Assembly: GCA_014796735.1 (NCBI GenBank) | Contig: JAAVIG010000187.1 | Span: forward strand, 1-13,778 | DNA length: 13,778 nucleotides | Reading direction: 5' to 3' | DNA from: Oscillospiraceae bacterium | GTDB lineage: Bacteria > Bacillota > Clostridia > Oscillospirales > Ruminococcaceae | Shown here: positions 7,052-13,775 of the stretch, in pieces | How the letters are laid out: each line of letters opens with the position of its first letter | Numbering within the stretch: position 1 is the stretch's first letter | Made by a program: the position numbers and the translations under genes | The notes under the pieces: generated by a model | The model's database searches: none | Told to the model about the DNA's origin: nothing | What the model saw: the letters and a program-made list of their open reading frames with translations, nothing else

Positions 7052-8451
7052 ACCTTAAGCTTCTCCGACGAATAATACTCCTTCAGATATTCGCCTGTTC
7101 TGTCAACCATGCGATTAAACAGCTCCCTGCCGTCGGAAAGAGTGAGATTCGAGCACAAAGGCTGATTTATAAAAGCCTCGAATATCTCTTTTATATCACG
7201 GTGTTTTATTCCGTAATAAGTATTTTCTATGTTCAAGGCGTTTCTGAGCACAAGCGTGCTTACGTTTGCGGGAAGCGGCTTCGCGGTGATAGGCTTAACG
7301 CTGTCCAAGGAAAAAACGCAGTTGGTCTCTACCACCGAGCCCAAAGGCATATCGGGCATTTGACCTACGTTTATCACATTGGCGTTTGAAACGGTGGGCG
7401 GGATAAGCCCCAGCAGAGCCTTCATAAGCTCCACCACCTCTTCGTCGCTCTTTTTTACTTCTATTTTTTCTTCACCCGCCGCAATGCGCTTTGACTGCTC
7501 GATCTTATTTATCCTGTCCTGCTTGCGGTAGGACACGGTCGTCAGATGATAAAGCCAGCTGTCAACGGCTTCCTTATCCTTGATGTACCACGAATTGTTC
7601 ATAAATTCCACAAGGTGTCTGTCTCCCGCCGCCCCGAGCACGCCGAAACGGTTGAACAAGTCCATTTTCACCTTGTTTCCGTAAAGGAACGGATCGTCTC
7701 TGAAATCCTCGGGCGCGGTGCCCAAGCGTTCGCAGTATCCTTTATCATAAAATTTATCTATAAATTCGGGAAGTATTTTAAGCATATCCTGCCCGTTGTA
7801 ATTCGCTTCGGTAATCCATGTAAAGTGGTTTATTCCGCATGCGTCTATGTGCATTTCTTTGCGGTCGGGACGTTCAACGCCCAAAATTTCCTTAGCCGCG
7901 CAGCATAAAAATTCCTGTGCGTGAAACACCTCATGACAGCAGCCGAAAGCCTTTATTTCGGGAAAAACATCAAAAAGCGTTTTGGTGCAGGCGGTCATGG
8001 GATTGGTCAGATTTATTACCCACGCGTCGGGGCAATGCGCCTTGATCTCACGTGCAAAGCCCTCGTAAATAGGCACGGTGCGCATTGCTCTCAGCACTCC
8101 GCCGGGTCCCACCGTATCGCCCACCGACTGATAAATACCGTATTCCTCGGGTAAATGAACGTCGCTTTCCATTTCGTCAAAGGTTCCGGGCAAAATGGAG
8201 CATGCCACAAAGTCAGCCCCGTCCAGTGCGCCGCCTATATCCTTGTAAACTTTGTAATCCCACTTGGAAACAGTGTTTTTATCCTCGTTTATTCTTGCTC
8301 CGATTTTTTGATTCAGCTCCGCGGCGGGTATGTCAATATCGTAAAGTGCTATCTCTCCGCATAGCCCCTCGGCAAGCGCAAGATCGGTCATAAAAACCCT
8401 TGCCCACGCCTTTGAGCCGCCGCCTATATAAGCTATTTTGATATTTTTCAT
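7048..8451 (-). CDS. lplD: GH4 alpha-galacturonidase, LplD type
   Basis: Glycoside hydrolase family 4 enzymes use NAD+ and a divalent metal (usually Mn2+) in an oxidation-elimination mechanism. The Rossmann NAD+ site is IAYIGGGSKAWARVF (6-20). Metal ligands would be C172 (GCCHEVFH) and H209 (GINHFTWIT). SVGDTVGPGG (109-118), GCCHEVF, AAGDRHLVEF and FRKQDR match Bacillus subtilis LplD as I remember it, and SVGDT marks the alpha-galacturonidase branch as opposed to alpha-glucosidase/galactosidase branches. It would release galacturonate from the non-reducing end of short oligogalacturonides in the cytoplasm; no signal peptide is present. The start at 8451 is supported by AAAGGG about 8 nt upstream. 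It lies between GH105 (77-nt gap holding hairpins) and the AEC permease (4-nt overlap). The 467-aa length is normal for GH4. Confidence 0.9.
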   Translation of the reverse strand: MKNIKIAYIGGGSKAWARVFMTDLALAEGLCGEIALYDIDIPAAELNQKIGARINEDKNTVSKWDYKVYKDIGGALDGADFVACSILPGTFDEMESDVHLPEEYGIYQSVGDTVGPGGVLRAMRTVPIYEGFAREIKAHCPDAWVINLTNPMTACTKTLFDVFPEIKAFGCCHEVFHAQEFLCCAAKEILGVERPDRKEMHIDACGINHFTWITEANYNGQDMLKILPEFIDKFYDKGYCERLGTAPEDFRDDPFLYGNKVKMDLFNRFGVLGAAGDRHLVEFMNNSWYIKDKEAVDSWLYHLTTVSYRKQDRINKIEQSKRIAAGEEKIEVKKSDEEVVELMKALLGLIPPTVSNANVINVGQMPDMPLGSVVETNCVFSLDSVKPITAKPLPANVSTLVLRNALNIENTYYGIKHRDIKEIFEAFINQPLCSNLTLSDGRELFNRMVDRTGEYLKEYYSSEKLKV

Positions 8452-8474
8452 TTTTACGACCCTTTCATTCCTTT

Positions 8475-8530
8475 CGAGGAGTGATTAACCAACCTCGGGT
8501 TGGGCGTGCCAAGCCGATATATCGAGGCTC
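8475..8530 (-). promoter_or_regulatory. Two consecutive hairpins in the GH105-GH4 intergenic gap
   Basis: Immediately downstream of the GH105 stop lies the palindrome CGATATATCG (8515-8524), flanked by AGC and GCT (8512-8514, 8527-8529), which can extend the stem past a 2-nt bulge. Next comes CCAACC-TCG-GGTTGG (8489-8503), a perfect 6-bp stem with a 3-nt loop. CGAGG at 8475-8479 is complementary to CCTCG at 8493-8497, so the second hairpin has a competing fold. Neither stem is followed by a T-run on the minus strand, so these are not ordinary intrinsic terminators. They may act as an mRNA processing or stabilising structure, or as an attenuator before the GH4 ribosome binding site. Function is unproven. 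Confidence 0.4.
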
Positions 8531-9659
8531 AAACGTTCATTCTCTTTATTTCCGTATAGCAAAGTACAAAAGGCGCAACGCCCTTTGCGTCGTTTTCAAC
8601 AACAGGCTCGGAAATATAATACTCGTAGCTTCCGTCACGTCGGCGGTTGTCCTCGGGACCCAAACCCGCCACAAGGCAGATGCCGCCAAGATTCAAATCG
8701 CCGTCCCCGCTTACGGTCAGATATTTCTGACAAATCCCGTCAAAGGTTTTCTTGCCCATATCCGAGTATTTTTTATCTATAACTCCCAGTCTCGCGCCCT
8801 TCATCATGGCATAAGCTATCATGCTGCTGCCGCTGGTTTCAAGGTAGTTCCCTTCTCTTCCGCCGCAGTCTATCACCTGATAAAACATTCCGGTTTCTTT
8901 GTCGGCATATCCCGAAACGCCCTCTATTACCTCGGCAAAAATTCCGCAAAGTTCTTTTTTTGCTTCCTCGTCGTCGATATAATCTATAATGTCGATAAGC
9001 GCCACGCAGAACCAGCCCATTGCTCTCAGCCAGAAATTCTTTGAGCAGCCTGTTTCCTTATCCGCCCAAAAAGCTGTTTTTGAGCAGTCCATTCCGTGGT
9101 AATACAGCTTTTTATCCTTGTCGAGCATGTATTTATGAACGTTTCTGAACTGTGAAAGCGTGTCCGAGTAGTCCTTGCCGCCGAATTCCTTTTGGAATCT
9201 TACATAAAACACCTGTGCCATATATAAGCCGTCAAGCCATATCTGATTGGGGTATATCTGCTTGTGCCAGAAATTTTCGGTAACGGTGCGGGGTTGATTT
9301 TTTAACTGTTCCCTTAAAAGAAAGATCGCTTTTTTGTACTTTTCCTTGCCCGTTTTTTCGTACAGATCAAATAATACCCTGCCCTCGTTTATGTCGTCAA
9401 GGTTGTATTTCTCCATAGAGTAGCCCAAAATCGAGCCGTCCTCCTGAACGTAGTAGTCGATGAACTTTTCGGCGAAATCAAAGTACTTTTTCTCGCCGGT
9501 TATCTCGCTAGCGCAGAGCAGGGCGGTTATCATACAGCCGTCAATGTAATTCCAATGGGGCTTTTTGCCCATACGTATGCTCTCGATATTCCACAAAGGC
9601 GCGTCGGGTGTGGAGTTGTTGATAAGCTTTTCAATATAATTGTCTATACGGTCATACAT
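8529..9659 (-). CDS. GH105 unsaturated rhamnogalacturonyl/galacturonyl hydrolase, YteR-like
   Basis: Removes the 4,5-unsaturated uronate left at the non-reducing end by pectate or rhamnogalacturonan lyases; the product rearranges to 5-keto-4-deoxyuronate, the KduI substrate. The protein is an (alpha/alpha)6 barrel of 376 aa, close to Bacillus YteR (373 aa). The two acidic residues reported for YteR, D88 and D143, have counterparts at the same numbers here (NLDDINEGR and QIWLDGLYMAQ). Other family blocks are FWLRAMGWF, LETSGSSMIAYAM and GICLVAGLG. No signal peptide is present, so it acts inside the cell on imported oligosaccharides. The start at 9659 has GAGAGGA about 8 nt upstream. Specificity for rhamnogalacturonan versus polygalacturonate fragments cannot be decided; the GH28, GH4 and kdu neighbours fit both. 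Confidence 0.93.
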   Translation of the reverse strand: MYDRIDNYIEKLINNSTPDAPLWNIESIRMGKKPHWNYIDGCMITALLCASEITGEKKYFDFAEKFIDYYVQEDGSILGYSMEKYNLDDINEGRVLFDLYEKTGKEKYKKAIFLLREQLKNQPRTVTENFWHKQIYPNQIWLDGLYMAQVFYVRFQKEFGGKDYSDTLSQFRNVHKYMLDKDKKLYYHGMDCSKTAFWADKETGCSKNFWLRAMGWFCVALIDIIDYIDDEEAKKELCGIFAEVIEGVSGYADKETGMFYQVIDCGGREGNYLETSGSSMIAYAMMKGARLGVIDKKYSDMGKKTFDGICQKYLTVSGDGDLNLGGICLVAGLGPEDNRRRDGSYEYYISEPVVENDAKGVAPFVLCYTEIKRMNV

Positions 9660-9700
9660 GGCTTTTGTCCTCTCATTTCTTTTGTATTGTCAGGTATAAA

Positions 9701-10543
9701 TTATCTTAGTCCTATTGCTTGCAGAACCATGCTTGTTTTTATATCGGTATAACTGTATTCAAGCTCTTTAATACCAAAGGGCAGCCGTGCGGTATTTAAA
9801 AGCTTTATTATTTTATAATTATTTTTTAACCTTTCGGAATTTCTTATAACGGATTCTTTAACCGAAGGCTTTTTAATATTCTCCGCGTTTATAAGAATAT
9901 TTTCAAGAGTGCCGAATTGCTCAAGCAAGGAAGCCGCCGTTTTTACTCCCACATTTTCCGCGCCCCTGATATTGTCCGCCCTGTCGCCCGTAAGCGATTT
10001 AAAGTCCGCGTATTGACAGGGAGCTATCCCGTACCTGTTCACAACGTAATCGGGCGTACAGATAACCGTTTTTTCGCCGCGGTACCGAAGCACCGACACC
10101 CTATCCGAAATAAGCTGAAAGAAATCGCTGTCAAAAGAGGATATGACAATTTCCGTTTCCCGTTCCAAAGATAAAGCGTAAGCGGCAATAATATCATCGG
10201 CTTCACAGTCCGAGGCTTCCGTGTGCTTGATCGAAAGGAAGTCCAGTGCGGCGTATATATCGGGTAACTGCGAAAAGGGATTTTCGTTTTCACTCACCGT
10301 GCCGTAATCCGTTCTGTTGGCTTTGTAATCGGGATTTACTTCACAGCGGCTGTTTTCGTGTTCGCCGTCAAATATTGCTGCTACATGCGTAGGTCTTACC
10401 ATGCGTATTATTTTCAGCAGCGCGCCTGTAAAACCCAACGTTCCCTGTATGGCTTTCCCGTCTTTGTTGACTATTCTTGCGGGCATTCCGAAAAACATCT
10501 GAAACAAAAGATTGCTTCCGTCAATGAGCAGCAGTTTATTCAA
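9701..10543 (-). CDS. Stand-alone 5'-3' exonuclease / flap nuclease (PolA N-terminal-domain homolog, YpcP-like)
   Basis: A 280-aa nuclease homologous to the 5' nuclease domain of DNA polymerase I, without a polymerase domain. The acidic metal-binding set is present: D8 (LIDGSN), D59 (FDGE), E114, D116 and D117 (CEADDIIA), D138 and D140 (SSFDSDF), D187 and D190 (GDRADNIRG). YKANR (73-77), the conserved basic motif, and a helix-hairpin-helix GAENVGVKTAASLL (194-207) are also seen. It would remove RNA primers or flaps in replication and repair. The start is TTG: AAGGAG (10551-10556) lies 7 nt before it, an in-frame TAA lies six codons upstream, and no ATG or GTG stands between. The nearby ATG at 10548 is in another frame and stops after two codons. 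A DNA-repair gene inside a pectin cluster is unexpected. It sits 77 nt after the DUF4253 lipoprotein and 41 nt before GH105. Confidence 0.93.
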   Translation of the reverse strand: MNKLLLIDGSNLLFQMFFGMPARIVNKDGKAIQGTLGFTGALLKIIRMVRPTHVAAIFDGEHENSRCEVNPDYKANRTDYGTVSENENPFSQLPDIYAALDFLSIKHTEASDCEADDIIAAYALSLERETEIVISSFDSDFFQLISDRVSVLRYRGEKTVICTPDYVVNRYGIAPCQYADFKSLTGDRADNIRGAENVGVKTAASLLEQFGTLENILINAENIKKPSVKESVIRNSERLKNNYKIIKLLNTARLPFGIKELEYSYTDIKTSMVLQAIGLR

Positions 10544-10550
10544 AGCATTG

Positions 10551-10556
10551 CTCCTT
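10551..10556 (-). promoter_or_regulatory. Ribosome binding site fixing the TTG start of the exonuclease
   Basis: AAGGAG read on the minus strand, 7 nt before TTG at 10543 and only 2 nt before an out-of-frame ATG. The spacing favours TTG. An in-frame stop just upstream excludes a longer product. Confidence 0.75.
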
Positions 10557-10620
10557 ATTTAAGTCAAGCACCACGTCGCACATGACTGTTCACGGCTCCG
10601 CATACAAAAGCCCATTTTTA

Positions 10621-11463
10621 TCAATCCCACCAAAAAGACCAAACATTGCTGTTCAAGGTCATCAGCACGTAGTTTTCAACACCGCCCATGCCAAGCACCT
10701 CGCTTGAAAATGCGCACTGCTCTTTAGCCGCCTTTATCGCCGTTTCCTTATCGGAAACAGGCTCATTCAGATAAAAGGTAAGTGAATCGTAGGTGATCGC
10801 CGCGGGAACCGCACCGTACTCCTTGTACCAATATTCGCACATGGCTATCATCTCGCTTGTGTCGGGACATTCGTTCCAACCGCCAAAGGGCAGCCACGCA
10901 AATATCTCATAAGGATTATCCGCGGGTACTTTGACCAAGTACAATTCACCGTCATAGCTGTCGGCGGAGGGCAAATTCCTTTCACTCCACAAGCTTCCGT
11001 ACAGAGAAAGCAGCATATCAAGCTCGGTATCGTCAACCGACAGCTCCTCGCCGTAATAATGCTCCAAAAAGGAATAGTACTTGTCAAAAAGCTCTTTTCC
11101 GTCCGGCCGCTCAGCGGTTAACGCTTCGATTATATAAGCTTCCCGCCCCTTTTCTTCAAAGTCAAGGTTTATTTTTTCTTCAAGTACACCCTCAAGAAAG
11201 ACCAGAACGGGAACATACCCTTTTTCCTTTCCCTCGGCAGCGGCTTCAAGATACAGATTTGTTACCTGCTTGGCATCGGCATTCACGCTTATAGCGTCTG
11301 CGTCGCACCCGAACACTTTTGCCGTATCCGTGACTATAGCATCGGGGTGACTGTTCAGATACTCCGAAAGCAAATCAAATTCTCCGTAGTCACCGCCGCA
11401 GCCCGTCAAAGCAAGCAGCGACAAAGCAAGCAGCGGCAAAGTAATGCGCCTTTTTATCATCAT
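10621..11463 (-). CDS. Lipoprotein with C-terminal DUF4253-like domain
   Basis: A 280-aa protein with a type II signal peptide: basic start MMIKRR, hydrophobic core, and lipobox LTGC with lipidated C22, so it should be anchored outside the cytoplasmic membrane. The middle (about 30-160) is acidic with no family I recognise. The C-terminal third (about 185-280) has the pattern I know from DUF4253: NPYEIFAWLPFGGWNECPD (183-201), a YWYKEYGAVPAAIT block, and the terminal VWSFWWD. The function of DUF4253 is unknown to me. The start overlaps the GH28 stop (ATGA, 11460-11463) and a second ATG follows at once, so the two are probably translated together. The signal-peptide core is encoded by a 15-nt tandem duplication. 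A link to pectin use is only suggested by this overlap. Confidence 0.8.
   Translation of the reverse strand: MMIKRRITLPLLALSLLALTGCGGDYGEFDLLSEYLNSHPDAIVTDTAKVFGCDADAISVNADAKQVTNLYLEAAAEGKEKGYVPVLVFLEGVLEEKINLDFEEKGREAYIIEALTAERPDGKELFDKYYSFLEHYYGEELSVDDTELDMLLSLYGSLWSERNLPSADSYDGELYLVKVPADNPYEIFAWLPFGGWNECPDTSEMIAMCEYWYKEYGAVPAAITYDSLTFYLNEPVSDKETAIKAAKEQCAFSSEVLGMGGVENYVLMTLNSNVWSFWWD
11407..11436 (-). repeat. In-frame tandem 15-nt duplication in the lipoprotein signal peptide
   Basis: Two adjacent copies, CAAAGCAAGCAGCGA (11407-11421) and CAAAGCAAGCAGCGG (11422-11436) on the plus strand, differ only in the last base. On the coding strand they give PLLAL then SLLAL, together most of the hydrophobic core before the LTGC lipobox. 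It is a perfect-frame duplication of five codons. Confidence 0.85.
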
Positions 11464-13001
11464 TCCCTTACAAGAATATCCACATGGCTTACGATAAGAT
11501 TTGCTCCGTCATTTCCGCTTATATCAATATTTTTAACAACAAGCTTTTTAACGTTATCGAAATACATTCCCGCCTTGCACATTTTTTCCGCGTTGTTTCT
11601 CATAGCGGGAACGCCTTCCTTTGCGTTTTCGTCGTAGGTGAATTTTATATTTTCCACCGTTATTTCCTCAATAGGCTGTTCGGGAAGTCCGTCGCAGTAG
11701 CAGGCGGCGACGTGACAGTTTTCGCACACCATATCTTTGAATGTAAACTTGCCGAGATAAGGCGTTCTGTCGTCCACAGGAAGCTTTTCTCTTGTGGTGT
11801 TGTATTCGGAATAACGGTCGGGGTCGCAGCAGTTGTACCACATATTTATAACAATGGGGGTCATAACGCCGTCCATTTTGATATTCTCAAACAGTACCCC
11901 GTCAATGATCGCGTCCTTTCCTCTGCCGCGGCGGGTCTTTATGCGCAGTCCCCTGTCGGTGTGATTGAAGATACAGCGGTTAACGGTAAGATTTTTTACG
12001 CCGCCCGCCATTTCGCTGCCCAAGGTTATCGCGCCGTGACCGAATTGCATAATGCAGTTTCTGATAGTGTGATGATCAGCGGGGGTCTTGTACTTTTTGC
12101 CCAGCTCGATCTTGCCCGATTTAATGGCAATACAGTCGTCGCCGACGCTGAATTTGCAGCCGATAATATTTACATTGTCGCACGCCTCGGGGTCTAAAGC
12201 GTCCGTGTTGGGGCTGTCCTTAGGCGCGTTTACCGACACATCGAGGAAATCAAGCTCCTTGGAAAAATAGGGGTGAAGCTGCCACGAGGCGGCGTTCTGA
12301 ACGGTAACGCCGTGAAGAGTAATATCCTTGCAGCGGTTGGTAAATAAAAGTCTCGGTCTGCCTATCTCACGCTCCTTGACGTTTATCCACCATTCGCTGT
12401 TCTGCGCGTTTCCGTCAATTGTACCCTTGCCCACTATCCGAATATCCTCGGCGTACTCGGCAAACAAAAGCGCTTGGTGCATGGGAACGGAGTTGCCCTC
12501 CCATGTGCCGAACTGAACAAGCTCGCCGCTTTCAATATCCGTAAGCGCTCCGGGTATTACCGGATAACGCGCCGTGTCGGTGGAGCCTAATAAAACCGCA
12601 CCCTCCGACAATTCGATAACAATGTGACTTTTCAGATTAAGGGGAGCGGTGCTGTACCTGCCCTCGGGGAAATACAGTCTGCCGCCGCAGGGAAGACAGT
12701 TTATCGCCGTCTGAATGTTTATTGTATCGTCATGCTCGCCGTCGCCCACCGCGCCGAAGTCCTTAACGTTCACCGCGCAGGTTTCCTTTGCGGTGGTAAA
12801 TTTAACTATCCCGTGTCCGCTTACTTCAAGAATATATTCCCTGTCAGGCTTAAGGTCAAACAGCGAAAAGACGTTGGTGTTAGCCGAAAACATCTCCTTG
12901 CCGTCCAGCGTTACCTTATATTCGGTATCGTTGTAGTACGCGAAATTGTTTTCCAGTTCAAAGCAGGCGGAAACCGAGCCTACATAGAGTATATTTATCA
13001 T
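11460..13001 (-). CDS. GH28 exo-polygalacturonase-like glycoside hydrolase, cytoplasmic
   Basis: Hydrolyses alpha-1,4 bonds between galacturonates by inversion. After a short beta-rich N-terminal domain (about 1-73, fibronectin-III-like) comes the pectate-lyase-superfamily entry VKDFGAVGDGEHDD (79-92) and a right-handed beta-helix. All four GH28 signature blocks are present: NTD (265-267), DDC (288-290), GHG (321-323) and RIK (353-355), giving catalytic Asp residues D267, D288 and D289. There is no signal peptide, as in the intracellular exo-polygalacturonase of Thermotoga maritima, so trimming of imported oligogalacturonides in the cytoplasm is likely. The start at 13001 has AGGAAAGGA about 10 nt upstream, 17 nt after the membrane-protein gene. 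The stop overlaps the DUF4253 lipoprotein start. Rhamnogalacturonan or xylogalacturonan as substrate cannot be excluded. Confidence 0.92.
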   Translation of the reverse strand: MINILYVGSVSACFELENNFAYYNDTEYKVTLDGKEMFSANTNVFSLFDLKPDREYILEVSGHGIVKFTTAKETCAVNVKDFGAVGDGEHDDTINIQTAINCLPCGGRLYFPEGRYSTAPLNLKSHIVIELSEGAVLLGSTDTARYPVIPGALTDIESGELVQFGTWEGNSVPMHQALLFAEYAEDIRIVGKGTIDGNAQNSEWWINVKEREIGRPRLLFTNRCKDITLHGVTVQNAASWQLHPYFSKELDFLDVSVNAPKDSPNTDALDPEACDNVNIIGCKFSVGDDCIAIKSGKIELGKKYKTPADHHTIRNCIMQFGHGAITLGSEMAGGVKNLTVNRCIFNHTDRGLRIKTRRGRGKDAIIDGVLFENIKMDGVMTPIVINMWYNCCDPDRYSEYNTTREKLPVDDRTPYLGKFTFKDMVCENCHVAACYCDGLPEQPIEEITVENIKFTYDENAKEGVPAMRNNAEKMCKAGMYFDNVKKLVVKNIDISGNDGANLIVSHVDILVRE

Positions 13002-13018
13002 AGTTGTTTAATCCTTTC

Positions 13019-13645
13019 CTATTTGCCGTTTGATACCTTTGACTCAGCGTCCTTGAACACCTTTATCAAGCCGTTTTTTATGGTTACAAACAGCATATCG
13101 AAGCCCATATACAAAAGCCCGAACAAAAACGGCTCAACGCCTATCGCTACCGTTTCGGCAGTTTCCGCGCTCCCCACAAGGAGAGTGTTTATCACATTAT
13201 AGAACTGAATGATACAAAACAGTATCACAGCCGAATAAATGACGTTCAGGAATATTGTCCAGAATTTTCTGAAAGGGATCATCATCCACTTGTCATACGC
13301 GCCCTTTTCGGGTTCAAAGCGGCGCAGCAGATTATTTACCATCAAATCGGCGGAAACGCCCAAGCCTATCGCCAAAGCGGCCATTAAGTCGAGTCCCTTT
13401 ATATATATTCCCAAGCCCCATAGGAAAAAGTAACAGATCGCTCCGCTGAACCAGAATTTTATAAACACTATTTTCAGCCATGCGGGAATACGAAGCTTAT
13501 GCCTTCTCGTGTATTTTCGCAGCTCCTCGTCGGACACCTTCGGGGCGTTTTTGGAATTGACCAATCTTTCAACCGCGTCCGTTTTAAGTTCGTAATAATT
13601 TTCCGCCGCTTTTGTTTCGTTTTGTTTTTTATTTTTTTTCGACAT
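13019..13645 (-). CDS. Four-helix membrane protein of unknown function
   Basis: I do not recognise a characterised family. The 208-aa protein has a lysine-rich, hydrophilic N-terminus (1-52), predicted to be cytoplasmic, then four hydrophobic segments at about 57-82, 85-107, 128-156 and 166-190, and a short charged tail. No catalytic motif, signal peptide or transport signature is evident. The start at 13645 has AAAAGGA 5 nt upstream, and a further upstream start is unlikely because the leader is AT-rich repeat sequence. It is the first gene after the paired inverted repeats and lies only 17 nt before the GH28 gene, so it may share their transcript. It does not resemble an ABC permease (too few helices, no EAA loop) or a GPH or MFS sugar transporter. 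Confidence 0.78.
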   Translation of the reverse strand: MSKKNKKQNETKAAENYYELKTDAVERLVNSKNAPKVSDEELRKYTRRHKLRIPAWLKIVFIKFWFSGAICYFFLWGLGIYIKGLDLMAALAIGLGVSADLMVNNLLRRFEPEKGAYDKWMMIPFRKFWTIFLNVIYSAVILFCIIQFYNVINTLLVGSAETAETVAIGVEPFLFGLLYMGFDMLFVTIKNGLIKVFKDAESKVSNGK

Positions 13646-13667
13646 ATTATCCTTTTTTTATTAATAC

Positions 13668-13715
13668 TAATATCCATTTAAACACAATATAAAATCAAAG
13701 TTTAAATGGATATTA
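13668..13715. repeat. Perfect inverted repeat, 16-bp arms, proximal copy
   Basis: Arms TAATATCCATTTAAAC (13668-13683) and GTTTAAATGGATATTA (13700-13715), perfectly complementary, with a 16-nt AT-rich centre. It shares the core TATCCA(A/T)TTAAA with the next repeat. The stem is AT-rich and lacks a following T-run suited to a terminator on the minus strand. Confidence 0.95.
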
Positions 13716-13725
13716 CACCCAAAGC

Positions 13726-13775
13726 ACTATTATCCAATTAAAACCATTTTTTCAAGTTTTTAATTGGATAATAGT
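13726..13775. repeat. Perfect inverted repeat, 18-bp arms, distal copy
   Basis: Arms ACTATTATCCAATTAAAA (13726-13743) and TTTTAATTGGATAATAGT (13758-13775), perfectly complementary, with a 14-nt centre. It is separated from the proximal repeat by 10 nt. The window ends 3 nt beyond, so further copies upstream cannot be ruled out. Confidence 0.95.

Noticed and set aside
8454..8468. Four-codon mini-ORF (ATG to TAA) just before the GH4 start
   Set aside because: The purine box abuts its ATG with no proper spacing, while AAAGGG is well placed for the GH4 ATG. Most likely chance.
10544..10620. Possible promoter or terminator in the 77-nt gap before the exonuclease
   Set aside because: No convincing -35/-10 pair and no stem followed by a T-run. 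Only the AAGGAG ribosome binding site is clear.
13668..13775. CRISPR array or transposon ends as an explanation of the inverted repeats
   Set aside because: The repeats are inverted pairs and not regularly spaced direct repeats, and no transposase or target-site duplication is seen. Too little flanking sequence to support an insertion element.
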